Shown here piece after piece: positions 46,664-56,103 of a DNA stretch of 64,000 bases; within the stretch, counting starts at the first letter, position 1; every line of letters starts with the position of its first letter. Position numbers and translations under genes: made by a program. Source of the DNA: Roseofilum casamattae BLCC-M143. GTDB lineage: Bacteria > Cyanobacteriota > Cyanobacteriia > Cyanobacteriales > Desertifilaceae. The notes below the pieces were generated by a model that ran no database searches, was not told the origin of the DNA, and worked only from the letters and a program-made list of their open reading frames with translations. The DNA lies in contig NZ_JAQOSQ010000013.1 in assembly GCF_030068455.1 (NCBI RefSeq), forward strand, positions 89,338-153,337, read 5' to 3'.

Positions 46664-47355
46664 ACTTACACGGATTAATAGTTTCCTGCCAAGCTCCCGC
46701 CGACTCCCCCCTACACGAACCGAGCATCATTGCTGCCATGGCCGTAGCCTCCTTGAATCGAGGAGCAACTGCTGTCCGTATTGATACTCCCAGTCATATC
46801 GCAGCGGTGCGATCGCAAACCGATCGGCCCATAATCGGGCTGTGGAAGCGGCAATTTCCCAATTGCGAGGTCTACATCACGCCCCAGTTTGAACAGGCCG
46901 CAGCGCTTGCCAGAGCGGGCGCAGATTGGATTGCGATCGATGCCACGCTCCGACCTCGACCCGACGGTGAGGAACTCGACACTCTTATCGCGCGCATCCA
47001 GCAAGAGTTAGGAAAACCGGTATTCGCCGATGTAGACACCTTAGATTCTGCGATCGCTGCTGCCAATGCAGGAGCGGACTGTTTGGCCACCACATTGTAT
47101 GGATACACCGCGCAAACCCAAGATTGCACTCCTCCCGGCTACGACCTCCTGCAAGAACTGCGACAAAAGTTCCACTGTCCGATTATTTGTGAAGGCGGGA
47201 TTTCCTCACCGCAGATGGCCGAAAAAGCATTAAACTTAGGTGCAAACGCCGTTGTTGTCGGTACGGATATCACCGGAATTGACCGTAAAGTTAAAACTTA
47301 TCAACAATTTTTGTCCGTTTCCAAATCCGTACGATATCCTGGAGAAAGTTGTTAA
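46660..47355 (+). CDS. nanE: N-acylglucosamine-6-phosphate 2-epimerase family protein (NanE-like)
   Basis: 231 residues of the NanE TIM-barrel family: GLIVSCQAPADSPLHEP, VASLNRGATAVRIDTP, DWIAIDATLRPRPDG, KPVFADVDTLDSAIAAANAG, CEGGISSPQMAEKALNLGA. It interconverts ManNAc-6-P and GlcNAc-6-P. Its start codon overlaps the kinase stop (ATGA), an unexpected pairing of a sugar-phosphate epimerase with a sensor kinase. Confidence 0.88.
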   Translation: MNLHGLIVSCQAPADSPLHEPSIIAAMAVASLNRGATAVRIDTPSHIAAVRSQTDRPIIGLWKRQFPNCEVYITPQFEQAAALARAGADWIAIDATLRPRPDGEELDTLIARIQQELGKPVFADVDTLDSAIAAANAGADCLATTLYGYTAQTQDCTPPGYDLLQELRQKFHCPIICEGGISSPQMAEKALNLGANAVVVGTDITGIDRKVKTYQQFLSVSKSVRYPGESC

Positions 47356-47375
47356 TTCACTTTAGCGGAGTAATT

Positions 47376-47945
47376 GTGGCAATTTCTCTAAGTAAAGGAC
47401 AAAAAGTATCTTTAGAAAAAGAATCTCCAGGCATTGAAGCCGCATTTGTCGGCTTGGGCTGGGATGTTAAAGCAACCGATACCGGAGTTGATTTCGATTT
47501 GGATGCTTCTGTTTTCCTCGTCGGAGAAAATGAAAAACTGGTTTCCGAAAAACACCTGGTTTTCTACAACAATAAAAAAAGCCCAGACGAGTCTGTTGAA
47601 TATATGGGCGATAATAAAACTGGTGCGGGAGAAGGAGATGATGAAGTTATTATCGTCGATCTGCGCAAAATTTCTCCAGATGTGAAAAAGTTAGTCTTCA
47701 CCGTTACCATCTATGAAGCCGAAAAACGCAAACAAAACTTCGGTCAGGTGAGCAATGCTTATGTTCGTTTAGTCAACGTGCAGACGAAAGAAGAAGTCGT
47801 TCGTTACGACTTAGACGAAGATTATTCCATTGAAACCGCCATGATTATGACCGAGATCTATCTCAAGAATGGTGAATGGCGGATGAATGCCGTTGGTTCT
47901 GGATATGGGGGAGGATTGGCTGCTCTGCTCGATCGCTATTCGTAA
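47376..47945 (+). CDS. terD: TerD-family protein
   Basis: 189 residues from a GTG at 47376 preceded by GGAG; an upstream TTG-started frame to 47349 would overlap nanE. Motifs: SLSKGQKVSLEKESPG, FDLDASVFLVG, VFYNNKKSPDESVEYMGDN, GEGDDEVIIVDL and NAYVRLVN. TerD proteins bind Ca2+ and belong to the tellurium resistance/stress systems. No other ter genes are in the window. Confidence 0.94.
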   Translation: MAISLSKGQKVSLEKESPGIEAAFVGLGWDVKATDTGVDFDLDASVFLVGENEKLVSEKHLVFYNNKKSPDESVEYMGDNKTGAGEGDDEVIIVDLRKISPDVKKLVFTVTIYEAEKRKQNFGQVSNAYVRLVNVQTKEEVVRYDLDEDYSIETAMIMTEIYLKNGEWRMNAVGSGYGGGLAALLDRYS

Positions 47946-47979
47946 AGACCCTGGTAATATTTTAAACTAAAGCTAGAGT

Positions 47980-48020
47980 AGAGCAAGAGAGTTTTTCTAA
48001 TTCCACAATTCTCTTGCTCT
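47980..48020 (+). terminator. Hairpin downstream of terD
   Basis: AGAGCAAGAGA pairs with TCTCTTGCTCT across an 18-19 base loop, 35 bp after the terD stop; the tail CTCTTATTT is only weakly U-rich. Confidence 0.5.
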
Positions 48021-48089
48021 CTCTTATTTAGGGCTTGCTGAAAAAAAGAAAAAGGTAGGGTCTCAAAGGAGTAGGGGCGATCTGGAAGC

Positions 48090-48175
48090 AGGATAAAACG
48101 ATTGAAATTGATTGACGTGATTTATCAATTTATTCAATCCTCGTAATATATGGGAATTTGGAAAAATACTTAACC
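48090..48175. mobile_element. 86-bp scar from the 3' end of an IS701-family transposase gene
   Basis: Nearly identical to 62093-62178, the C-terminal coding end of the complete IS701-family transposase, and in the same orientation. No terminal inverted repeat and no other transposase part is present, so this is an orphan internal fragment in the 359-bp spacer before the Uma2 gene. Confidence 0.88.
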
Positions 48176-48304
48176 TGAGATTTAGTACTTTGTCGCAAGA
48201 TTTGCAGGCGATCGCGCCAAGCGGGGAAGCCTTCGGGACTTATGCCGATGTAGTGCACGATCGCGATCGCGAGATAAAATAAAGAGAAACCCATCGCTTT
48301 CCTC

Positions 48305-49069
48305 ATGCTACTCGAATACCATCCTAGAGCGTGCTTGCCCTCAGCCGAGGATTTACCCGACTCTGACGATACTCCCGTGGATAACGAACTACAAGATTTA
48401 ATTCCCACTCTGCTCAAAGCCATGCTTGCCTCAATGTGGTCGGAGCGAATGGATTGGTTTTTTGGGGTAGATATGGGAGTCTATTACGACCCCAAGCAAC
48501 CGGCGATCGTCCCGGATGGGTTCTTGAGTATTGGCGTTCCTCGAATTATCGATTCTGATTTACGTTTATCTTACGTGCTGTGGGAAGAGCAAAAAGTACC
48601 AAGTTTAGTGTTAGAGGTGGTTTCGCAAACTCGAAGGGGAGAGTATACCCAGAAAAAGGAAGAATACGCGCGATTGGGAGTTCTCTACTATGTTATTTAT
48701 AATCCCTTGCGCAAGAAGAAACAGAAGCTGGAAGTGTATCGGCTCGAGGGAGATGAATATCGACTGTTGTCTGGGGAACCGGTATGGTTGGAGCAGCTCG
48801 GTATCGGTATTGGTCGAAGTGAGGGAACCTATCAAGGAATTACGAGAGAATGGCTTTATTGGTACGATCAAAACCGAGAACGCTATCTAACTCCAGAGGA
48901 AAGAGCACAGATGGCTGAATCAGAGCGCGATCGCCAGCAGCAAAGAGCCGATAGTGCCGAGCTGGAGCGCGATCGCGCCACAGAGCGAGCTGAGAGTGCC
49001 GAATCAGATTTACAACAGCTACGGGAGAAACTGCGACAGTTAAATATCGACCCCGATGCTCTCTCGTAA
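48305..49069 (+). CDS. Uma2-family putative endonuclease with coiled-coil tail
   Basis: 254 residues. The Uma2 (DUF820) fold shows VPDGFLSIGVPR, PSLVLEVVSQTRRGEYTQKK and EEYARLGVLYYVIYNP, including the E-x-K-like PD-(D/E)XK elements. Residues 200-250 form a charged heptad-like tail (AESERDRQQQRADSAELERD). The family is hugely expanded in cyanobacteria and its role is unknown. Confidence 0.9.
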   Translation: MLLEYHPRACLPSAEDLPDSDDTPVDNELQDLIPTLLKAMLASMWSERMDWFFGVDMGVYYDPKQPAIVPDGFLSIGVPRIIDSDLRLSYVLWEEQKVPSLVLEVVSQTRRGEYTQKKEEYARLGVLYYVIYNPLRKKKQKLEVYRLEGDEYRLLSGEPVWLEQLGIGIGRSEGTYQGITREWLYWYDQNRERYLTPEERAQMAESERDRQQQRADSAELERDRATERAESAESDLQQLREKLRQLNIDPDALS

Positions 49070-49073
49070 ATAA

Positions 49074-49138
49074 TATTGAGGATGTTTTCGGGGTCTGCCG
49101 TAGAGACAAGGCATGCCTTGTCTCTACTGGGTTTCGGT
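49074..49138. repeat. 65-bp palindrome-centred interspersed repeat, copy 2
   Basis: Inverted copy of the block at 21874-21937: GAGGATGTTTTCGGGGTCTG, the GTAGAGACAAGGCATG palindrome, then TGGGTTTCGGT. It lies between the Uma2 stop and the 3' end of the pentapeptide gene, whose reading frame ends inside it. Confidence 0.9.
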
Positions 49139-49562
49139 ATCAGGACTTTCCAAGTTAACTAGCAAGTTACGAAAGACAACAGCCAATGAAATAATCCAAG
49201 GATCGCGGCGATCGCTTTTGATTATTAGCCACGCAATGTAGAAGATTAAACCAGTCAGGATGACTATGACTACTCCTGTGAATATGACTGTTCTTGTTAT
49301 TGCCAATGCGACTATTCCTAGCAAACACTACCGAGGCAATAAACAAGTTCAGTACCATACGTCGTTCCTGGAGTCCTGCTTGCGCTCCACAGAATTTCAC
49401 TCCAGTTAAGTTAGCTCCTGTAAAATCAGTACCATGAATCTTTGCATTACTGAAGTCTGCACCTGCCAAGTTCTTGCCTTTGAAGGACTGCCCGCGTAAA
49501 TTCACTCGCTGAAAATTGCGATCGCCCTCCTTATATCTCTCTAAAACTTCCGTGGCTTTCAT
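49124..49562 (-). pseudogene. Pentapeptide-repeat membrane protein broken by a frameshift
   Basis: The first frame (start 49562) encodes pentapeptide repeats (LRGQSFKGKNLAGADFSNAK, then IHGTDFTGANLTGVKF) and the start of a hydrophobic helix (LNLFIASVVFA). After about 49322 this frame becomes nonsense, while the adjacent frame continues smoothly with LGIVALAITRTVIFTGVVIV and LTGLIFYIAWLIIKSDRRDP. One base change near GTGTTTGC would restore a single protein of about 145 residues. The end runs into the palindromic repeat. Programmed frameshifting is possible but no slippery heptamer is obvious. Confidence 0.75.
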
Positions 49563-49744
49563 CTGCTAGCCTGCCTCTCTAGCATCGGTGTCACTTAACC
49601 CATAGCATACCTCACGCTTAGCGAAACAGCACGATCGCAGATGCTGCACCTTCTGCTTGCGATTGACTTTACAAATATGCTCTAACGGATAAAAATTAAA
49701 GAGATAAGGCAGTAATATTACCGGTTAACTCCGACTCATTTCTC

Positions 49745-50203
49745 GTGAACTATTGGCTAGTCAAATCCGAACCAAACGCATATAGCATTACCGATCTAGA
49801 GCACGATTGCACCACAATTTGGGATGGAGTGCGCAACTATCAAGCGCGCAACTTCTTACAACAAATGAAAATAGGCGATCGCGCGTTTTTCTATCACTCC
49901 AATGCCAAACCACCAGGTATTTTCGGACTTGCGGAAATCATCAGTGAAAACATCGTCGATCCGACGCAATTTGACCCGAACGATAGTCATTACGATCCGA
50001 AAGCCACTCGCGAGTCTCCGCGCTGGTATACCGTCGAAATAGAATGGCTCCAAACCTTTCCCGAACTCATTTCTCTGAGCCAACTGAAAGAACATTTTTC
50101 CGGTGAAGAATTGCTAGTTGTGAAGCGTGGAAATCGCTTGTCAGTGATGCCGGTAACGGAAATCGTGGCGAGCAAAATTCTTTCCTGGACTGAATCGAAA
50201 TAG
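49745..50203 (+). CDS. EVE domain protein
   Basis: 152 residues from a GTG. The EVE (PUA-like) fold is clear: NYWLVKSEPNAYSITDLEHD, TTIWDGVRNYQARNFLQQMK, FYHSNAKPPGIFGLAEII, RWYTVEIEWLQTFPELISL. EVE domains bind modified bases in DNA or RNA. The stand-alone form is common; its natural ligand is not settled. Confidence 0.95.
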   Translation: MNYWLVKSEPNAYSITDLEHDCTTIWDGVRNYQARNFLQQMKIGDRAFFYHSNAKPPGIFGLAEIISENIVDPTQFDPNDSHYDPKATRESPRWYTVEIEWLQTFPELISLSQLKEHFSGEELLVVKRGNRLSVMPVTEIVASKILSWTESK

Positions 50204-50204
50204 A

Positions 50205-50429
50205 TTAGACTTCAGCCAGGCGATCGAGAAATTGTTGGTATTGTGGGGTTGGAATTGGTTTTCCTTGCGATCGGGCAGCTTCCAACCATAATACCTTGGC
50301 CTGAAGCACTTCGGCTAAAGCTTCCTGGGGTGTTTCTCCTAGAGCAGAACAATATTTGAGATCGGGAATGTCAGCGATGTAGGCTTCATCGGCTTCACTG
50401 TAGAAAATGTTGATATGGTAATCTTTCAT
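50205..50429 (-). CDS. hicB: HicB-family antitoxin
   Basis: 74 residues: INIFYSEADEAYIADIPDLK, CSALGETPQEALAEVLQAK and LWLEAARSQGKPIPTP, the HicB partial RNase H-like fold. It lies 2 bp after the HicA gene and should neutralise it. There is no added DNA-binding domain. Confidence 0.9.
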   Translation of the reverse strand: MKDYHINIFYSEADEAYIADIPDLKYCSALGETPQEALAEVLQAKVLWLEAARSQGKPIPTPQYQQFLDRLAEV

Positions 50430-50431
50430 GG

Positions 50432-50683
50432 CTAGTCTCCTAAAGTCAGATTGTATTGTTCCACCAGTTGCAAGAATTGCTTGATTTGATAAATTTTCGC
50501 TTGTCCTTTGTAGTTTTGGATATTAACTAGATCGGGAATATCGGGATGAATAAATATATGATGGCTGCCATTAGTCCGCTCTAAGACAAATCCAAATCCC
50601 TCAACCAAAGAAACAAATTCGTTAAAGGAAACATTTTTCGAGCCAGCGAGGATCTTCTCGAAAGTTTTCTGCCTTTTACTCAT
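50432..50683 (-). CDS. hicA: HicA-family mRNA interferase toxin
   Basis: 83 residues with the dsRBD-like HicA core: FNEFVSLVEGFGFVLERTNG followed by SHHIFIHPDIPDLVNIQNYK; the catalytic histidine is in GSHHIF. With the next gene it forms an intact type II toxin-antitoxin pair, toxin gene first. Confidence 0.9.
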   Translation of the reverse strand: MSKRQKTFEKILAGSKNVSFNEFVSLVEGFGFVLERTNGSHHIFIHPDIPDLVNIQNYKGQAKIYQIKQFLQLVEQYNLTLGD

Positions 50684-50766
50684 ACGGCTATTTAAATTAG
50701 TTATCGGTCAAGCCAATTACCGATGAAATTTCCACACAAACTATATCATGGATTGCCACAAACTAA

Positions 50767-51111
50767 CTAAGGAATTAGCTCGCATTCAAACATGCGATTG
50801 GCAATTTGTGGTGCTACCCGATTAATAAATTCTTCGCGAACTTGTGGATTATTACGCAGCATTTCTACGGCTTTCTCTTGCAATTTTGCTTGGGGGCCGG
50901 AAGCCTCGGCCGGATTGGTAGATTTCATTTGTGCTAAATCCTCGCAAGACGAATTAACAAATTTTTGAGTAACTAAATTAGTCGCAACATCCATCAACAT
51001 TTCTTGAGAGGGTTGAGGTTGGGATAATGAGGCGCAACCATAGAGCAGAGCAAAGGTAGAGAGAGAACCAAAGACGAGTAAAGATAAGGGTTGTTTTAAA
51101 GTTGGTTTCAT
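50767..51111 (-). CDS. Small putative lipoprotein, unknown function
   Basis: 114 residues. The N-terminus is a lipoprotein signal (LLVFGSLSTFALLYGC, lipobox Cys about residue 26). The mature part is short, charged and probably helical (LQEKAVEMLRNNPQVREEFI). I do not recognise the family. It stands alone between hicBA and cpeY. Confidence 0.72.
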   Translation of the reverse strand: MKPTLKQPLSLLVFGSLSTFALLYGCASLSQPQPSQEMLMDVATNLVTQKFVNSSCEDLAQMKSTNPAEASGPQAKLQEKAVEMLRNNPQVREEFINRVAPQIANRMFECELIP

Positions 51112-51242
51112 TGCGATCGCCTCAATCGTGGAGCTAAATTATAATTATACCCATTCGCTTATTCATTCGGGAAGAGTTCCCTATCGTGCCGCAATGGATA
51201 AAGTAATGATAATCTTCAAATCAAGAAATCCTTACGATTTTC

Positions 51243-52520
51243 CTACCCTATCCCGCGCAATGCCATTGCTTTCTCTCTTAAAATTAGGTCGCGATCGCCC
51301 GCACACTGTTCTGCTCCTTGGCGATCGCCTAACTTTTCTAAAGCTAACAGTGCTGCATATTTCAAGTCAAAAATTTGGGTTTCCAAAGCTTCATGCAATA
51401 GAGGAATAGCTTCAGCATTGCCAATTTGACCGAGAGCGATCGCCGCTGCAGCTCGAGATTTTTGGAACTGGGGAGCTTGGTTATTTAAGGCTTCCACCAC
51501 CAGATCGTAAGCTGGAGCGTACTGCAACCATCCTAAAAGTTTGAGCACGTGATAATGACCGCCATAATCGTTATAGGCTTTAGCTTCAAAGGTATCTAAC
51601 AGAGCTTGAGGCAATTCCGAGCGATACACTTCTAATAAGGTCGAGCTAGCTAAATAACACCGACCAAAATCAGTGCTATACAATTCATTAATCGCAAACT
51701 CTAAACTTGGCGTTTGGTCGTATTCATGGACAAACTCTAACGTATCTGGATAGTCGAGAATAATGCGATCGAAATAGGGTTCAACTTCTGCAAAGGTAAA
51801 CTCTCCTGCTGAAATTCCGGTTTCAGCTAAACGTTTTAATCCGCGCAGGCGAAACGCGATCGATACCGGACAGCGAACGATGGCTGGCATAGCAGGATAA
51901 TAGCAAGTATCCATCAAGTCCTGAATACAGGCTCGCCGTGCATTAATATCATCGCTTTGCAAAAAGGCAACCACTCGATCCATCTGTGACAGATCGCCAC
52001 TAAGCTGACTTATTGCTGCGATCGCCGCACTAGAAATCGACTGGTCTTCAGAATCGGTAAATCTTTGAATAGCATCTATCGCATTTCGGTAGCCTAACTT
52101 CGCCAGGACTTGGATAATGACGCGATAACTTTGATTCGGCTGGCCTAAAAGTTGAGTTATCCGATCTAAGAGTTGCTCGTCATCCGTACCGATCTCGCCA
52201 ATGGCCCAAACCGCATTTTCTACTGTATATATGTCCGAGTCGCTCAAACACTCGCTAATCGTGGAGAGAGCTGCCGTTGCCTTCAGTCGTCCCAAACTTT
52301 CCAAGGATTTGCGGCGCGCAATCCGATTGTAGAGATCCTCATCATCATTTTCCACCGCAGCCACCAGAGCATCGATGGAGCGCTGAGTCGGGTAATGGAT
52401 CAAGTGACAAGCCGCGACATAGCGATCGCTCGGATCGTCAAGTTGGTCGAGGGGAGTTTGCAATAAGGCGATCGCCCGGTCTTCACTCAAACTAAATAGC
52501 TTAGAAAATCGTTTGTCCAT
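51243..52520 (-). CDS. cpeY: Phycoerythrin bilin lyase CpeY
   Basis: 425 residues of HEAT/PBS-type repeats (DDPSDRYVAACHLIHYPTQR, NRIARRKSLESLGRLKA, YTVENAVWAIGEIGTDDEQL, RAAAAIALGQIGNAEAIPLL). In Fremyella CpeY attaches phycoerythrobilin to Cys-82 of CpeA, helped by CpeZ. It is divergent from cpeBA across a 248-bp spacer, so the promoter region is shared rather than cpeY following cpeBA. Confidence 0.9.
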   Translation of the reverse strand: MDKRFSKLFSLSEDRAIALLQTPLDQLDDPSDRYVAACHLIHYPTQRSIDALVAAVENDDEDLYNRIARRKSLESLGRLKATAALSTISECLSDSDIYTVENAVWAIGEIGTDDEQLLDRITQLLGQPNQSYRVIIQVLAKLGYRNAIDAIQRFTDSEDQSISSAAIAAISQLSGDLSQMDRVVAFLQSDDINARRACIQDLMDTCYYPAMPAIVRCPVSIAFRLRGLKRLAETGISAGEFTFAEVEPYFDRIILDYPDTLEFVHEYDQTPSLEFAINELYSTDFGRCYLASSTLLEVYRSELPQALLDTFEAKAYNDYGGHYHVLKLLGWLQYAPAYDLVVEALNNQAPQFQKSRAAAAIALGQIGNAEAIPLLHEALETQIFDLKYAALLALEKLGDRQGAEQCAGDRDLILREKAMALRGIG

Positions 52521-52753
52521 AGCTCAACCACTCTACTCCTATCTCATCTTCACCCTAACAATACCCCGTAAGCCTCCAGTTTGCAGGCATCCATACTTAA
52601 AATCTAAGACCATTTTGTCGCCAGTTTAGCCAATTATTACAGAAAAATGTAAAAGATTATTACGTTGTTTATCATAAATGAGAGATTTGCCTCCTCCATC
52701 TCCTATAGTCATTACAGCTTGTTCGACAACAAGCCAATTTATTCAACTATTGA

Positions 52754-53323
<570 letters not shown>

Positions 53324-53355
53324 TCGCATTTAATGCAAGCCGATCGGACACATAA

Positions 53356-53904
<549 letters not shown>

Positions 53905-53959
53905 TCGATTATTGCAGATAGTGACTTCTAGGATCGTTGATTCTTGAATTAAGTTGCAG

Positions 53960-54016
53960 AGGACTCTAAGTCTACTGCTTGGCCTGAAAAAGGTTGAGTT
54001 CAAGACTTAGAGTCCT
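53960..54016 (+). terminator. Long-stem hairpin between cpeA and cpeZ
   Basis: AGGACTCTAAGTCT at 53960-53973 pairs perfectly with AGACTTAGAGTCCT at 54003-54016 (14 bp, 29-base loop), followed by TGGTTTG. It lies in the 142-bp cpeA-cpeZ spacer and would stop or weaken transcription from cpeBA into cpeZ, matching the far lower need for a lyase. Confidence 0.72.
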
Positions 54017-54046
54017 TGGTTTGAGAATAATTAGTGAATCAACTCG

Positions 54047-54664
54047 ATGAGTAACGAACCCTTATTTGAACGGTTAAAACATCCGAACCCCAACTTGCGG
54101 GAACGGGCCATGATGGAACTGGCGCAGAAGCGAGATGAAACAACAATTCCCCGCTTAATTGAGATGGTCGATGAAGAAAATGTCGATTATCGCCGGGCTG
54201 CAGTCAAAGCATTAGGCGTTATTGGTCCCGATGCAGTTCCAGCAATTGTAGAGTTGTTGCAAAGCCACGAGAATCCAACAATTCAAGCCAGTTGCGTCAA
54301 AGCGTTAGCCCAAGTTGCAGTCAATTACGAAGGGGAAACATTTCCCGCAGAAGGTGTTGAAGGTCTTAAATTCGGTCTCAATCATCCCAATCCAGTAGTC
54401 TACTTAGCATCAGTGATGGCTATCGGAGCTGTGGGTTCGCCGATGTTAGACGTGCTGATCGAAACCGTACAAACCACAGATAATCCCGCTGTTAGTGTCG
54501 CAATTATTAATGCCTTTACTTCCATTGGCGATCGCCGAGCCGAAAGCATCCTCGCCACCTTAGCAGCAGATGAGTCGGCAGATCCCTATATTCGCGAATC
54601 TGCCGAAAGCGCTATACCTCGGTTGCAACAAACCATTGAATACCGAAATATGAAAAGTTCGTAG
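54047..54664 (+). CDS. cpeZ: Phycoerythrin lyase chaperone CpeZ
   Basis: 205 residues of HEAT repeats (NLRERAMMELAQKRDETTIP, VDYRRAAVKALGVIGPDAVP, AVSVAIINAFTSIGDRRAES). CpeZ assists CpeY and other lyases in chromophore attachment to phycoerythrin in Fremyella. Position right after cpeBA supports the name over the related CpcF. Confidence 0.87.
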   Translation: MSNEPLFERLKHPNPNLRERAMMELAQKRDETTIPRLIEMVDEENVDYRRAAVKALGVIGPDAVPAIVELLQSHENPTIQASCVKALAQVAVNYEGETFPAEGVEGLKFGLNHPNPVVYLASVMAIGAVGSPMLDVLIETVQTTDNPAVSVAIINAFTSIGDRRAESILATLAADESADPYIRESAESAIPRLQQTIEYRNMKSS

Positions 54665-54697
54665 TGTTATAACCCAGTAGCAGCAGTCACAGAAACA

Positions 54698-55270
54698 TTA
54701 GCCCTGGGCAAGGTAGTTACTGGCAACCCAGCCACCGTCGGACAGTTTAGCCCAACCGGAGGAATTAATATAGTCCACCGAGACCGGTTCGCCATAGTAG
54801 ACAACATCCCGGACGGGAAACGAAGTCCCCGCACCTACCCGGACGTTGAGCGCAGTAGCTGCAACCATATGGTTGTCTGTTGTGGCAACATCACTGCCTC
54901 TTCCTTCCAGGGAGGCATAAGTTTGCGGTCCGGCAACGCCATCAACAACCAGTCCCATATCATACTGGTAGTGACGCAGAGCTTCTTCCGTAATCGAACC
55001 AAAATACCCGGTAGAAGCAACTCCACGGGGGAAGTAGCCTGCTGCTTTCAGTTGCTCTTGCAGATATTCAACTTCTAGTCCGGATTCTCCTCTTGAGGCC
55101 ATCGCCAGAGCGCCATCGGCTGTACCAACGATTGATGCAGTCAGACCTAACGCGATGAGGCCGATGGTTGCTGTCTTTAAGGTTGGGGAGATGGCCAAAC
55201 AAGAGCGCAATTGTGGAGCAAGATTGGTATCTTCGTAAGCTAGAAAATTATAGGTGAGAGCTAGGGATTC
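54698..55270 (-). CDS. Peptidoglycan-binding domain protein with SH3-like domain
   Basis: About 190 residues from MESLALTYNFLAYED (ATG 55270). A hydrophobic segment (TATIGLIALGLTASIVGTAD) precedes a PG_binding_1 domain (LEVEYLQEQLKAAGYFPRGV, STGYFGSITEEALRHYQYDM, VDGVAGPQTYASL) and a bacterial SH3 domain (ALNVRVGAGTSFPVRDVVYY). It is likely a cell-wall-associated protein. The N-terminal sequence is repeated as a fragment at 55499-55567. Confidence 0.85.
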   Translation of the reverse strand, partial: ESLALTYNFLAYEDTNLAPQLRSCLAISPTLKTATIGLIALGLTASIVGTADGALAMASRGESGLEVEYLQEQLKAAGYFPRGVASTGYFGSITEEALRHYQYDMGLVVDGVAGPQTYASLEGRGSDVATTDNHMVAATALNVRVGAGTSFPVRDVVYYGEPVSVDYINSSGWAKLSDGGWVASNYLAQG

Positions 55271-55498
55271 CATAATGGTTATCGTGGAAAACATTTTCTC
55301 TCACCAGTGTAAGCGACAGGAGAGATAATTGGGCAACCGGCGATCGCATCTTGATTAAATTTAACGAATAGGCTGAAATCTCAAGTTAATCTGAAACCGC
55401 TTGCGACCTAGAGACTTCGTTCTTATTAATGAAAATACTATAGATCGAGATTTGTGCCTAGGGAAGGCTGTATATAGTCGAGGGTGGCTTTTGAGAAT

Positions 55499-55567
55499 TT
55501 AGGCTATAATTTTAGAGCCGACACCTTCGTAGGCGAGAAAAGAGTAAGTGAGAACTAGGGATTCCAT
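55499..55567 (-). pseudogene. 5' fragment duplicate of the peptidoglycan-binding protein gene
   Basis: Reads MESLVLTYSFLAYEG, then diverges and stops after 22 codons. It matches the first 14 codons of the gene starting at 55270 (MESLALTYNFLAYED) with few changes. It is the remnant of a second copy in the same orientation. Confidence 0.7.
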
Positions 55568-55591
55568 ACAACAATACTTAGATAAAACTCC

Positions 55592-55795
55592 ATGAAGATT
55601 AAAGCCATTATTCACGAAGCTGAAGAGGGCGGATACTGGGCAGAAGTTCCAGCTCTCCCCGGATGTGTTACTGAGGGAGACTCTCGGGAAGAAATCATAG
55701 AGAATTTGCAGGAGGCGATTATCGGGTGGTTAGAAGTTGCCAATGAAAGCGCACGGCTCCAACAGAGCGATCGCATTGTGGAAATAGCTGTATGA
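55592..55795 (+). CDS. HicB-family antitoxin, orphan
   Basis: 67 residues: KIKAIIHEAEEGGYWAEVPA, LPGCVTEGDSREEIIENL. An intact HicB-type antitoxin whose stop overlaps the start of a broken hicA (ATGA). Confidence 0.88.
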   Translation: MKIKAIIHEAEEGGYWAEVPALPGCVTEGDSREEIIENLQEAIIGWLEVANESARLQQSDRIVEIAV

Positions 55796-55917
55796 AATCA
55801 GTGTCTGGAAAAGTTTTGGGTAAAATTCTCGAGAGAAATCGAAATAAGGATTTGAAGATAGGAACGTTGAAAGCGTTAATGAAACAGACTGATTTATTGG
55901 AAGATGATTTACTGTAG
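55792..55917 (+). pseudogene. HicA toxin gene with internal deletion
   Basis: 41 codons: MKSVSGKVLGKILERNRNKD, then LKIGTLKALMKQTDLLEDDL. The first part is a HicA start and the second a HicA end, but the middle with the catalytic GSHH motif is missing. The frame is kept, so it looks like a clean internal deletion. The toxin should be inactive. Confidence 0.78.
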
Positions 55918-56046
55918 CCCTTCTTTAATTGGAGTCAATAGACAACCCCCAAATTCCCCTCCTTGGAGGAGCTAGGGGTGGGTCAAACCTCTCCTGGGAC
56001 GATCGTGCGATCGCGTTTTCGGCAGCTCAATAGTTGAAACTCAGGC

Positions 56047-56081
56047 AAAAAAAATGGGGATAGGTGATGTGCCTATCCCCA
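56047..56081 (-). terminator. Rho-independent terminator of petCA
   Basis: On the minus strand TGGGGATAGG, a 7-base loop, CCTATCCCCA and then eight T. A textbook intrinsic terminator 23 bp after the petA stop. Confidence 0.95.
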
Positions 56082-56103
56082 AGAAATTTTCAATAATCGA
56101 GAC

